Shown here in pieces: positions 1 to 6,876 of a DNA stretch of 30,725 nucleotides. The stretch comes from a virus. The stretch lies in the IMG/VR virus record IMGVR_UViG_3300036816_000054, positions 1 to 30,725 of that record; one strand, 5' to 3'. A program made the translations under genes and the position numbers. The notes beneath the pieces were generated by a model that searched no databases, had not been told where the DNA came from, and was given only the letters and a program-made list of their open reading frames with translations. Every line of letters begins with the position of its first letter. Position 1 is the first letter of the stretch.

Positions 1-1173
1 TTAATCCTGATTTAATTCTTCACTCTCGTACTCCACGTCCGAAACCTTAACCTCAAGCTCTAAGCCCGTCGTGTAGCCGTTTCCGTTGAGGTTGTGCACC
101 ACCCGGCTGATTATCCACGCCTGCTCGTCTATCACGCGCTTAAAGCCTTTCACCGCCACCGGCGTTTCGGGAAATAAATCCGCACGGCCAAACGCCAGCG
201 AAATTGAAAACTCCGCGACTCCTCGCTGCAGCTTGTCCCACTTCGCCTGAGCGGCGCGCATGGCCTGTGCCTTTGTCGCGTAAATGGTCGTAAGCTCCAG
301 CACGTTGTCAGACTCACCGGCCATATACTCGCCTTCGTGCGCCTCCTGCTCCTTTTTGGCTTTGGCCTTCGTGGTGGCTTTGGTCGCTTTCGGGTGCTGC
401 AGCGCGCGCAGGTGCTGCACCTTCGGCTTTCGCTTGAGCTTCACCTTTTGCTTTTGCGGTTTCGGGTCTTTGGTATGCAGCCATTTTGCCGTCACGCCGG
501 TGTAGGCCTCGCGGTCAGCAATGGCGAACTGATGCCGGTCGCCGTCGCCCCGTTCGACGGTCATCAGGGGGACAGGCTTGCCGCTTGCCGTCAGACCGCT
601 ACCGGCTTTCAGGAATAACAGTTTCCCGTATTTTACCGAGACCGATCCGCCGTTGCGCTCCGCCAGCCGCGCCAGAAACGCCGCGTCGGATTCCTGCGAC
701 TGGTCGATATGGGGCACGGCGATCGCTTTCAGGATGTCAGCCACGCTTGCCGTCAGTTTGTTTCGCTGCGCGATGGTCTCAACAATGACCCCGAGCGTGG
801 TGTCATGCCATGACTGTTCGCGACGTGAGTTCAGTGTCCCGCGAAAATCCGCACTGCGCCCCCGGATGGTCAGCGTATCAGGCGCGCCCCGGTGCTCGAT
901 TTCATCGACCGTAAAGCTCCCCTTGTTCAGCAGAGCCGACCCCTCCCAGCCCAGCCACAGCGTCAGCAATGCACCGCGCGGGGGCAGCTCGACAAGCCCG
1001 TCAGTATCATCAAGCTCGATGTCGAGCTGGTCGGCCTCGAATCCGCGATTGTCCGTCATGGTCAGACTGATTAAGCGATCGCTAAAATTCTGCGTGATAT
1101 CCGCGCCATCGAGGGTGAGCATAAACGCCGGGGCGATTTTCGTACCGGCCTGAATATTCATACCCGTAATCAT
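1..1173 (-). CDS. D: Tail protein gpD (baseplate hub)
   Basis: The 390-residue product closely resembles P2 gpD, the hub-like protein at the tube-baseplate junction that is needed late in tail assembly (family knowledge; analogous to T4 gp27). Visible shared blocks include DNRGFEADQLDIELDD near residue 42, FRGTLNSRREQSWHDTTLG near 110, IPHIDQSQESD-like text near 150, and a lysine-rich stretch around 235-275 beginning KDPKPQKQKVKLKRK. P2 gpD is 387 residues, so length is normal. A second in-frame Met at residue 5 is an alternative start. The stop codon is the first three bases of the window, so the gene is complete. Its start overlaps the end of U by four bases, typical of translational coupling in the FI-D operon. 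Confidence 0.95.
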   Translation of the reverse strand: MITGMNIQAGTKIAPAFMLTLDGADITQNFSDRLISLTMTDNRGFEADQLDIELDDTDGLVELPPRGALLTLWLGWEGSALLNKGSFTVDEIEHRGAPDTLTIRGRSADFRGTLNSRREQSWHDTTLGVIVETIAQRNKLTASVADILKAIAVPHIDQSQESDAAFLARLAERNGGSVSVKYGKLLFLKAGSGLTASGKPVPLMTVERGDGDRHQFAIADREAYTGVTAKWLHTKDPKPQKQKVKLKRKPKVQHLRALQHPKATKATTKAKAKKEQEAHEGEYMAGESDNVLELTTIYATKAQAMRAAQAKWDKLQRGVAEFSISLAFGRADLFPETPVAVKGFKRVIDEQAWIISRVVHNLNGNGYTTGLELEVKVSDVEYESEELNQD

Positions 1174-1634
1174 CCTGCCAGCCCTCCCAGCCAGTTACCG
1201 GCAGACGTGACCAGATTGTCAGCCTGCGTATGCAGATCGCCATAAATCGACGCGAGCGATTCATCGACCCGTTTCAGCGACAGGCTAAATTCAATTTTTC
1301 TGGCCGCGCCATCGCTGAATAACTCACTGTGCGCATGGGTCACTTTCTCGATGATATACATCCCGTGGATCATGCCAGTTCCGTCAATCAGCGGCCACGC
1401 GCGCCCCTCATCAGCCATCAGCTCAATGGTCGTGAGTGACAGACGACCGCCGGTGATTTCAGGATAAAGCACTCCCGAAAGCGTGCGCGAGGTCTCCCCC
1501 TCCCCGAGAAACTGATAAGCCGGTGGTTTGCCGATGCGATCGTTTGATGCCCAGCGGTAATCCTTTGAATACTGCATCGACTGATGCGGCAGCGTGCGGC
1601 GCTCAAACACAAATAAACCCAGTACCATTAACAT
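1170..1634 (-). CDS. U: Tail protein gpU
   Basis: This 154-residue protein matches P2 gpU, a small tail protein required for tail completion. It shares the FVFxRxTLPHQ-like N-terminus, the RIGKxxAxQFLG block, the GVLYPEITGGRLS block and the GRAWPLIDGTGMIHGMYII block near the middle, and the FSLSLKRVDESLASIYGD block near the C-terminus. P2 gpU is about 159 residues, so the length agrees. It lies ten bases downstream of T and overlaps D by four bases. No membrane segment or signal peptide is apparent. The family assignment is secure; the precise biochemical role of gpU is poorly known. Confidence 0.95.
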   Translation of the reverse strand: MLMVLGLFVFERRTLPHQSMQYSKDYRWASNDRIGKPPAYQFLGEGETSRTLSGVLYPEITGGRLSLTTIELMADEGRAWPLIDGTGMIHGMYIIEKVTHAHSELFSDGAARKIEFSLSLKRVDESLASIYGDLHTQADNLVTSAGNWLGGLAG

Positions 1635-1644
1635 GCTTTAGCCC

Positions 1645-4095
1645 TCATCCGTCGTGGCGCAGACTTGAGCGCTGGCGCGCCCGTTCTTCGCGGTCGATTC
1701 TGTCGACAGCCTCACGCAACTGTCGGTCAAGGTCAGTACCCGTCCCGACGCCACCCGGCAGCGTGATGTTGTATTCCCGCTTGCTCTGGTCGATGTAAGA
1801 CCGGCCTGCAGGAGCCGTCACCGGCTGATAAGCCTGATACCCTCCATAACCTGACGTCGCCGGGACATAGGACCCGTTTTGCGCACCGGCTGCAGCACCT
1901 GTTTTCGCTGCGGTCTGGTCTATGTCACCTGACTCTTTTTTGAGGACGCCGAGTTTTTCCAGCAACCAGTCAACCTTTCCACCGAGGAAGTTAAACATTT
2001 TCACGGGACCCATGAGCGTATCCGCAAGGAGCCGACCGAACTCCACTCCGACATTTTTGCAGCTATTGAGCGACTCCTGCGTCGCCTTAACCGGCGCAAT
2101 CAGATTAGTAAACCACTGCCAGACATCGCGCAGTTTTCCCGCCACGGCGTCAAATACCGGTACGAGGGGCGAAAACATTTCATTCAACGGTGCAATGACG
2201 GCTTTCAGGCCCTCACCGACACCCGAGAAAAAAGCACCCAGCGGCTCCCAGTATTTACGAATGAGGATCGCACCGACCACCACGGCAGCGACCACAGCGA
2301 CCACCGGCAGACTGATTGCCCCGAGCGCGGTCACAATGGCCGTTCCGGCAGTAGTGAAAATCACACTCAGCAGACCTGCAGCGGCGATGATGCCGTTAAT
2401 CCCGGCGATGACCGGCCATGCAATGAGACCAATCCCGCCCAGCACGCCGACCAGCGCCAGCGCACCGGCGGTCACACTGAAAATGGTCTGCGTCAGCTCA
2501 GGATTCGCTTTCGCCCAGGCGGCAACCTTGCCGAGCATATCGGTCGCGGAAACCGTCAGACGACGCAGCGCAGAATTCTCTTTATCGAATACCTCAATCT
2601 GCAAATCTTCATAAGCCGACTGCAGGTTTTTTAAATCTCCGTCGAGGTTGTCGGTCTGGATTTTCGCGATCCGCTCCGTGGTTCCCTTTGAATCCCCGAT
2701 TTGCTGGCGCTTGCTGGCAAGCGAGCCATCACCGGCAGCGGCGACGAGTTTAATCGCCCCCTTCATTGCTTCCTCACCAAAGATGACTTTCAGGTATTCA
2801 CCCTGCTCAGCCGTCCCGAGCTTGTTTTTCGCAAAGGATTTATGAATATCCTTGAGGATTTTCTCGACCGGCAGCATGTTCCCTTTGCTGTCGCGGGTTT
2901 TCACGCCCAGCTCTGAGATAGCAGCAACCGCTTTGCCCATCGGTGCCTGCAGGCGGTTGAAAATGGCGCTCGCACCGGTCCCGGCCATCGAGCCTTTTAT
3001 CCCGTTATCAGCCAGAATGCCGAGCATGGCGGTCGTGTCTTCAATGCTCGCCCCTGCAGCCTCCGCGATAGGTGCGACATATTTCATCGCCTCGCCCAGC
3101 TCGACGAGGCCGGTGTTGGATGACGTAAAGCCTTTCGTCATCGCATCCGCGACGCGTTCAATCTCGGTGGTCGGCAGGTTAAATGCAGACTGCATGTTAG
3201 TAATGATGTCTGCGGCTTCTGCGATATCCACATCAGCCGCAAGGCTCAGATTGACCGTCGAGCCGGTCGCAGCCAGCACGTCATCAGCGTTATAACCCGA
3301 GCGCGCCAGTGTGGTCTGCGTGCGCGCCACGTCGCCCGGTGAAAAGGCCGTAGTAGCCCCGATGTCACGCGCCTGTTTACGGATGGCCGCGAGCTTATCA
3401 TCGCCATTGTCGAGACCGAGGATCGCCTGCGTGCCTGACATCTGTTTATCAAAACCAATACCCGGCGCGATAAAGCGTGACGCCCCGTAAAGGCCGGCAC
3501 TCGCCACCCCGACGCTCACCATCCCGGCATTTCGCGCACCGGCGGCGAGCTGTTGCCCGGATTCATAGCGTTTTTTTACCGCGCTCAGTTTCGCCTGTTG
3601 CTGACTGACCCGCGCCAGTGCCTCGCGCTGACGGTTAAGCTGTGTGGTCGTCTCGCTGATACTGCCTTTCAGGCGACGCTCATCGGCTGACAGGGTGCGG
3701 GTGTTTATCCCGGCCTGTGCGAGCTCGGTGCGCTGGCGCTGTACCGACTGCCTGAGCCCGTTATATTTGAGCTGCAGGTCAGCGGCGGATTTCTTTGCCG
3801 CTTCCATCGCGCGCGCCTGCGCCGTTGTGGGGTTTTGGGTATTTTTTAACTGGACAGCCAGCGCGGCGGCTTCCTGTTTCGCTTTAGTAAGCGACTGACC
3901 GGTCACGGCAAGCTGTGCGCTTGCTTTCCTGAATCCGTCAATTCGGGATGCCTGCGCATTCAGATCGCGCAGGCTGGTTTGTGAAGTGCGGATATCGCCT
4001 GCAAGGGATTTGCTGGCGTTCTGGATAGCTTTAAGCGGTCGGCTTGCCCGGTCTACTGCGTTCAGCAGCACCTCAAGTCTGACGTTATTGCTCAT
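1645..4095 (-). CDS. T: Tail tape measure protein gpT
   Basis: The 816-residue product is the tape measure protein, which sets tail length and probably passes through the tube during DNA ejection. The first 180 residues are rich in Ala, Gln, Lys and Ser and look helical or coiled coil. The TP901-type core follows at about 200-460, for example FDKQMSGTQAILGL and TTAFSPGDVARTQTTLARSG. A long hydrophobic region around 540-620 could form several membrane-spanning segments. The C-terminal tail is DR-rich (DRQLREAVDRIDREERARQR). P2 gpT is about the same length (815 residues). The ATG overlaps the end of the E' frame, as in P2. Long plus-strand ORFs here are shadows. Confidence 0.95.
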   Translation of the reverse strand: MSNNVRLEVLLNAVDRASRPLKAIQNASKSLAGDIRTSQTSLRDLNAQASRIDGFRKASAQLAVTGQSLTKAKQEAAALAVQLKNTQNPTTAQARAMEAAKKSAADLQLKYNGLRQSVQRQRTELAQAGINTRTLSADERRLKGSISETTTQLNRQREALARVSQQQAKLSAVKKRYESGQQLAAGARNAGMVSVGVASAGLYGASRFIAPGIGFDKQMSGTQAILGLDNGDDKLAAIRKQARDIGATTAFSPGDVARTQTTLARSGYNADDVLAATGSTVNLSLAADVDIAEAADIITNMQSAFNLPTTEIERVADAMTKGFTSSNTGLVELGEAMKYVAPIAEAAGASIEDTTAMLGILADNGIKGSMAGTGASAIFNRLQAPMGKAVAAISELGVKTRDSKGNMLPVEKILKDIHKSFAKNKLGTAEQGEYLKVIFGEEAMKGAIKLVAAAGDGSLASKRQQIGDSKGTTERIAKIQTDNLDGDLKNLQSAYEDLQIEVFDKENSALRRLTVSATDMLGKVAAWAKANPELTQTIFSVTAGALALVGVLGGIGLIAWPVIAGINGIIAAAGLLSVIFTTAGTAIVTALGAISLPVVAVVAAVVVGAILIRKYWEPLGAFFSGVGEGLKAVIAPLNEMFSPLVPVFDAVAGKLRDVWQWFTNLIAPVKATQESLNSCKNVGVEFGRLLADTLMGPVKMFNFLGGKVDWLLEKLGVLKKESGDIDQTAAKTGAAAGAQNGSYVPATSGYGGYQAYQPVTAPAGRSYIDQSKREYNITLPGGVGTGTDLDRQLREAVDRIDREERARQRSSLRHDG

Positions 4096-4548
4096 GGTGG
4101 TTTCCGCTTCGCTGTAGCGCCTTGTCTCGCCATGTAAGGAGCTCGGTCACGCTCAGGGAATTCAGCTCTGATGGCGGCCAGTGAAAAATCACCGCGATAT
4201 CCGCCATCAGGTCATCGACCGACAGGTTTTCGGGAAATTTCAGCGAGCCGAAGATGGTGACAAAAAACCGACCACCTGACCGGCAAACAAAATCAGGTCG
4301 GACGCTTCCAGACGCATGACCTCATGCTCGGTGAGTGCCGGGTAAGTCATACGCGGCAGCACTTTAATCAGGGCATCGACGTCCGAGTTTGCCAGCGAGG
4401 CCAGACTCACACCGCGCAGGGTTCCCGCGTTGGGTTTGAATACCGTCACCTTCTCGATTTTTTGCTCACCGCGCATGACAGGATTATCGAGGGTCACGAC
4501 GTTCGGGTTTTCGGTTTCGGTGGTGGTGCTTTCGTTAATGTTTTCCAT
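4085..4548 (-). CDS. E': Frameshifted tail chaperone gpE+E'
   Basis: Reading E and slipping by -1 at the T6G heptamer (complement of 4261-4267) continues for 58 codons to a TAA at 4085-4087, giving a fusion of about 154 residues. The shifted part reads VTIFGSLKFPENLS and ends in LQRSGNHHEQ. P2 makes E' by the same -1 frameshift on TTTTTTG, so this is known biology for the family, and the heptamer is seen here in the correct zero frame (T TTT TTG). The extended product is the analogue of lambda gpGT and is thought to bring the tape measure protein to the growing tail. The E' frame runs past the ATG of T (4093-4095), which couples E' and T translation. Confidence 0.88.
4240..4548 (-). CDS. E: Tail chaperone gpE
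   Basis: The 102-residue unshifted product corresponds to P2 gpE, an essential tail assembly protein, probably a tape measure chaperone (lambda gpG analogue). The conserved C-terminal half reads KVLPRMTYPALTEHEVMRLE and then a hydrophobic DLILFAGQVVGFL segment. The last ten or so residues are specific to the zero frame and are replaced when the ribosome slips. The N-terminus is variable and Thr/Glu-rich, and the protein is about ten residues longer than P2 gpE. The start is preceded by a GAGAGAAAC purine run. It lies between FII and T in the FI-D operon. Confidence 0.93.
   Translation of the reverse strand: MENINESTTTETENPNVVTLDNPVMRGEQKIEKVTVFKPNAGTLRGVSLASLANSDVDALIKVLPRMTYPALTEHEVMRLEASDLILFAGQVVGFLSPSSAR
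4261..4267 (-). other. Programmed -1 frameshift site T6G
   Basis: On the minus strand the sequence reads GGT TTT TTG in the E frame, the X XXY YYZ slippery heptamer T TTT TTG used by P2 to make E'. Slippage here opens a frame ending at 4085. The heptamer is visible directly; that it is used is inferred from P2. Confidence 0.85.
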
Positions 4549-4604
4549 GATGTTTCTCTCTTCAACGTTTAGTGACCGGCCAGCAACGCTGACCGGGTCA
4601 GGGG

Positions 4605-5123
4605 TTACAGGCCAATCGCCTTACGGTGCTCCGCCAGACGGTCGACGCCGTCGACTTTCAGCACCATGTTGATGACATCAATCTCGATGACTTCGCGGCC
4701 ATCGATCGTGAGCTGGTAATAGGCGCACTCGGTCGACATTTTGGTCGAGCCGCTTTCACCCTGTTTATTTTCGCCGCCGTCGTATTCTTTGTGACGGCCA
4801 CGCATGACCACTTCGACGGCTGAAATGGCGCCGGTGTCGTCACGCTGGTAAGAACCAGTAAAACGCAGCGGCACGCTGTCAGCACCCGGCGAGGCGTACT
4901 GCGCCCACAGCTCAATGTCAGGCAGACCGCCGAGAGTCCACTCAAGCGACAGCGCGTCGTCATCGAGACCGAGGTCAATCGAGACCGAGCCCGGCATCCC
5001 GCCGCCACGATATTTCTCAAGCTTGCGCGTCAGCTTTGGCAGGGTGACGGATTCCACAACGCCCATGTAGCTGAGGCCGTCGTTAAACATGTTCAGGTAT
5101 TTCAGTTTGCGTGGTAGTGCCAT
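4605..5123 (-). CDS. FII: Major tail tube protein gpFII
   Basis: The 172-residue protein is the tail tube subunit; stacked hexamers of it form the inner tube of the contractile tail. It matches P2 gpFII across its length (P2: 172 residues): MALPRKLKYLNMFNDGLSYMG at the N-terminus (split: MALPRKLKYLNMF, then NDGLSYMG), YRGGGMPGSVSIDLGLDD near residue 40, and EVVMRGRHKEYDGGENKQGE near 105. It sits just downstream of the sheath gene in the FI-FII-E order that is constant in P2-like phages. The spacing to FI (12 bases) contains an AGGAGC ribosome-binding sequence. Nothing unusual is seen. Confidence 0.96.
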   Translation of the reverse strand: MALPRKLKYLNMFNDGLSYMGVVESVTLPKLTRKLEKYRGGGMPGSVSIDLGLDDDALSLEWTLGGLPDIELWAQYASPGADSVPLRFTGSYQRDDTGAISAVEVVMRGRHKEYDGGENKQGESGSTKMSTECAYYQLTIDGREVIEIDVINMVLKVDGVDRLAEHRKAIGL

Positions 5124-5135
5124 GTTTGCAGCTCC

Positions 5136-6329
5136 TTAGCTGTTGACCGAGTCCGACAGGTTCGCCAGATAGGTATCGGTGATGCGCTGGCGCAGGGTCA
5201 GGTTTTCCAGCGGCGGGACGGGGGTGTAGTCGTAATCGATATACAGTTTCCCCGCCTTGAGCGTTTCCACGCTGTTTGAGTCCGGGTCGTACCAGCACGA
5301 ACCATCGACGATATAGCCGTTCGTTCTCAGTTCGCGGAATTTGGCATTGATACCGGCGACAATGTCGCGGATAAGCGTTGCGGTAATGGGTTTATCCATC
5401 GCCCACGCGTGCGCCTCCGCCATGGTGTCAGCCAGCACCTGCGCGGTGCGGGTGTAGTTCTCAAACAGGAAAAGCGGGTCATCAGAGCAGGTGCGGTTTC
5501 CCCAGAACTTAAAACCGTCGTTGCGAATAAGCGTGGTGACACCGGCCTGATTAAGCAGGTTGGCGTCGGTCGCCGGTTCCTGCAAATCCCATGACACCGA
5601 GGCACTGACGCCGGTGACGCCATTCACGCCGACGTTGGACAGCGTTTTATGCCAGCCGGTCGTCTGGTCGATTTTGGCACGCAGGCCGAGCGCGCGCGCC
5701 GTCGCCCAGGCGGTTGAGGTTTCATTCGCCGTGGTGTCCCATGCCAGAAAATCAGGGAAGATGACCATCAGCTCGCGCTGACTGAAATTCTCGCGATAAT
5801 CGATGGCCTCGGAAATGGTTTTGCAGCCCCACGCGCTGACGTAGCCAAACGCGCGCAGACTCTGACAGGTGGACGCAAGCGCGGTCGCGACTTCCTGCGA
5901 GTCCAGCCCCGGCACACCGAGAATGCGCGGCTTAACGCCGGTGACGGTCTTCGCCGTTAACAGCGCTTTCAGCCCGGTATATTTGCCGTTTTCGTCAGTG
6001 GTGCCAATGATGTTGGAAATGGTTTCTTTCTGAACCGCTTCGGGGTCTTCGGGGTCGTCGACACCCTCGGCCACGCGCACAACTACAATGACCGGTTTGC
6101 ACTGGTCAGCGATAGCCTGCAGGGAGTGTGAAAGCGTGCCTTTTTTACCGGCTTTACCGATAGCGCTTTGCACGCTGGTAATCAGTACCGGCTCATTCAG
6201 GGGGAAAGTCTTTTCGTCAGCATCGCTGGCCGTACAGACCATGCCGATGATGGCCGTCGAGACCGTGGAAATGGTGCGCGTGCCATCGTTAATCTCGATG
6301 ACCTCGACGCCGTGATGATAGTCGCTCAT
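5136..6329 (-). CDS. FI: Contractile tail sheath protein gpFI
   Basis: The product is the tail sheath subunit. The ATG at 6329 gives 397 residues, against 396 in P2, and begins MSDYHHGVEVIEINDGTRTI, the P2-like N-terminus. It follows GGAGTTAAACGG, a good ribosome-binding site. The open frame extends upstream to 6542 without a usable start signal and the extra residues are not sheath-like, so that longer start is rejected. Conserved sheath text includes SAWGCKTISEAIDYRENFSQ near 200, TTGWHKTLSNVGVNGVTGVS near 255 and RTCSDDPLFLFENYTRTAQV near 300. This is the first gene of the tail operon; a terminator and a probable Ogr-dependent promoter lie upstream. Confidence 0.96.
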   Translation of the reverse strand: MSDYHHGVEVIEINDGTRTISTVSTAIIGMVCTASDADEKTFPLNEPVLITSVQSAIGKAGKKGTLSHSLQAIADQCKPVIVVVRVAEGVDDPEDPEAVQKETISNIIGTTDENGKYTGLKALLTAKTVTGVKPRILGVPGLDSQEVATALASTCQSLRAFGYVSAWGCKTISEAIDYRENFSQRELMVIFPDFLAWDTTANETSTAWATARALGLRAKIDQTTGWHKTLSNVGVNGVTGVSASVSWDLQEPATDANLLNQAGVTTLIRNDGFKFWGNRTCSDDPLFLFENYTRTAQVLADTMAEAHAWAMDKPITATLIRDIVAGINAKFRELRTNGYIVDGSCWYDPDSNSVETLKAGKLYIDYDYTPVPPLENLTLRQRITDTYLANLSDSVNS

Positions 6330-6427
6330 CCGTTTAACTCCGTAGTGAAGTGGAGTTGCTATTTTCTGACGAGTACCACGCAGGCGCGATGCATTGCCGT
6401 TGGCAGAGGGATAACACAACCAACAAA
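6330..6427 (-). promoter_or_regulatory. Probable late promoter region for FI-D
   Basis: In P2 the FI-D operon starts from an Ogr-activated late promoter. This gene-free stretch between the terminator and FI is the only place for it. On the minus strand it has an imperfect dyad, GTTG-N14-CAAC within GGTTGTGTTATCCCTCTGCC, about 85 bases upstream of the FI start. It resembles but does not match the published TGT-N12-ACA activator consensus. Location by context; the exact site is a guess. Confidence 0.35.
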
Positions 6428-6449
6428 AAGCCCTCCTGCTGGAGGGCTT
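6428..6449 (-). terminator. Rho-independent terminator after tail fibre operon
   Basis: On the minus strand the sequence AAGCCCTCC-AGCA-GGAGGGCTT is followed by TTTG: a 9-bp GC-rich stem, four-base loop and T run. It lies just past the end of the tail fibre assembly gene and would end the V-to-fibre transcript before the FI promoter. Confidence 0.85.
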
Positions 6450-6453
6450 CGAA

Positions 6454-6876
6454 TTACTCAGGCACCGGCGGCCAGTCGACCTGACCCGCGACGGTTTCCG
6501 TTTTAATTTTTTCCACGATATCGATGTAATCAAGCACCACATTTAGCTTTTCAGTTTCGGCATCACTGAGCACGCGCCCGGCCTGCAGCTTGAGCTGAAT
6601 GACGCTGGCCGACTGCAGGGCGTTACTGATGAGTAACTCTTTTTGCGCCCTTGCGATGGCAGGATAATCAATTTTAACGGCCTGCAGAACGGGCTGACCG
6701 TACTCATTCGGGACAATCGAACTGCCTTTCGCCTGATTCTCAATTAAATACTGATACCAGCGTTCAGATATTGCGCTGGCATCCTCCGGCCACCCGGCAC
6801 CGGCAACGCACGCCGCTTTATCAGACTCAAAATAAAAACCCTGCCTGCCCGCACTGTAATAAATTTGATTGTCCAT
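6454..6876 (-). CDS. Tail fibre assembly chaperone
   Basis: The 140-residue protein belongs to the tail fibre assembly (Tfa) family, which folds or caps the trimeric fibre tip. It occupies the position of P2 gene G, directly downstream of the fibre gene with one-base spacing. The N-terminus MDNQIYYSAGRQGFYFES is typical of Tfa proteins, and the C-terminal half has the usual ISNALQSASVIQLKLQAGR and NVVLDYIDIVEKIKTE helices followed by a WPPVPE ending. It is more like the short lambda-type Tfa than P2 gpG (175 residues), consistent with its having travelled with the non-P2 fibre tip as a cassette. Confidence 0.88.
   Translation of the reverse strand: MDNQIYYSAGRQGFYFESDKAACVAGAGWPEDASAISERWYQYLIENQAKGSSIVPNEYGQPVLQAVKIDYPAIARAQKELLISNALQSASVIQLKLQAGRVLSDAETEKLNVVLDYIDIVEKIKTETVAGQVDWPPVPE

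Noticed and set aside
1922-2614. 230-codon plus-strand ORF
   Set aside because: It lies wholly opposite the tape measure gene, reads as low-complexity Ser/Thr/Ala/Pro and has no ribosome-binding site; it is a shadow of T.
6330-6542. N-terminal extension of the sheath ORF
   Set aside because: The extra residues are not sheath-like, cross the terminator and the fibre assembly gene end, and the ATG at 6329 has a good ribosome-binding site and matches the P2 start.
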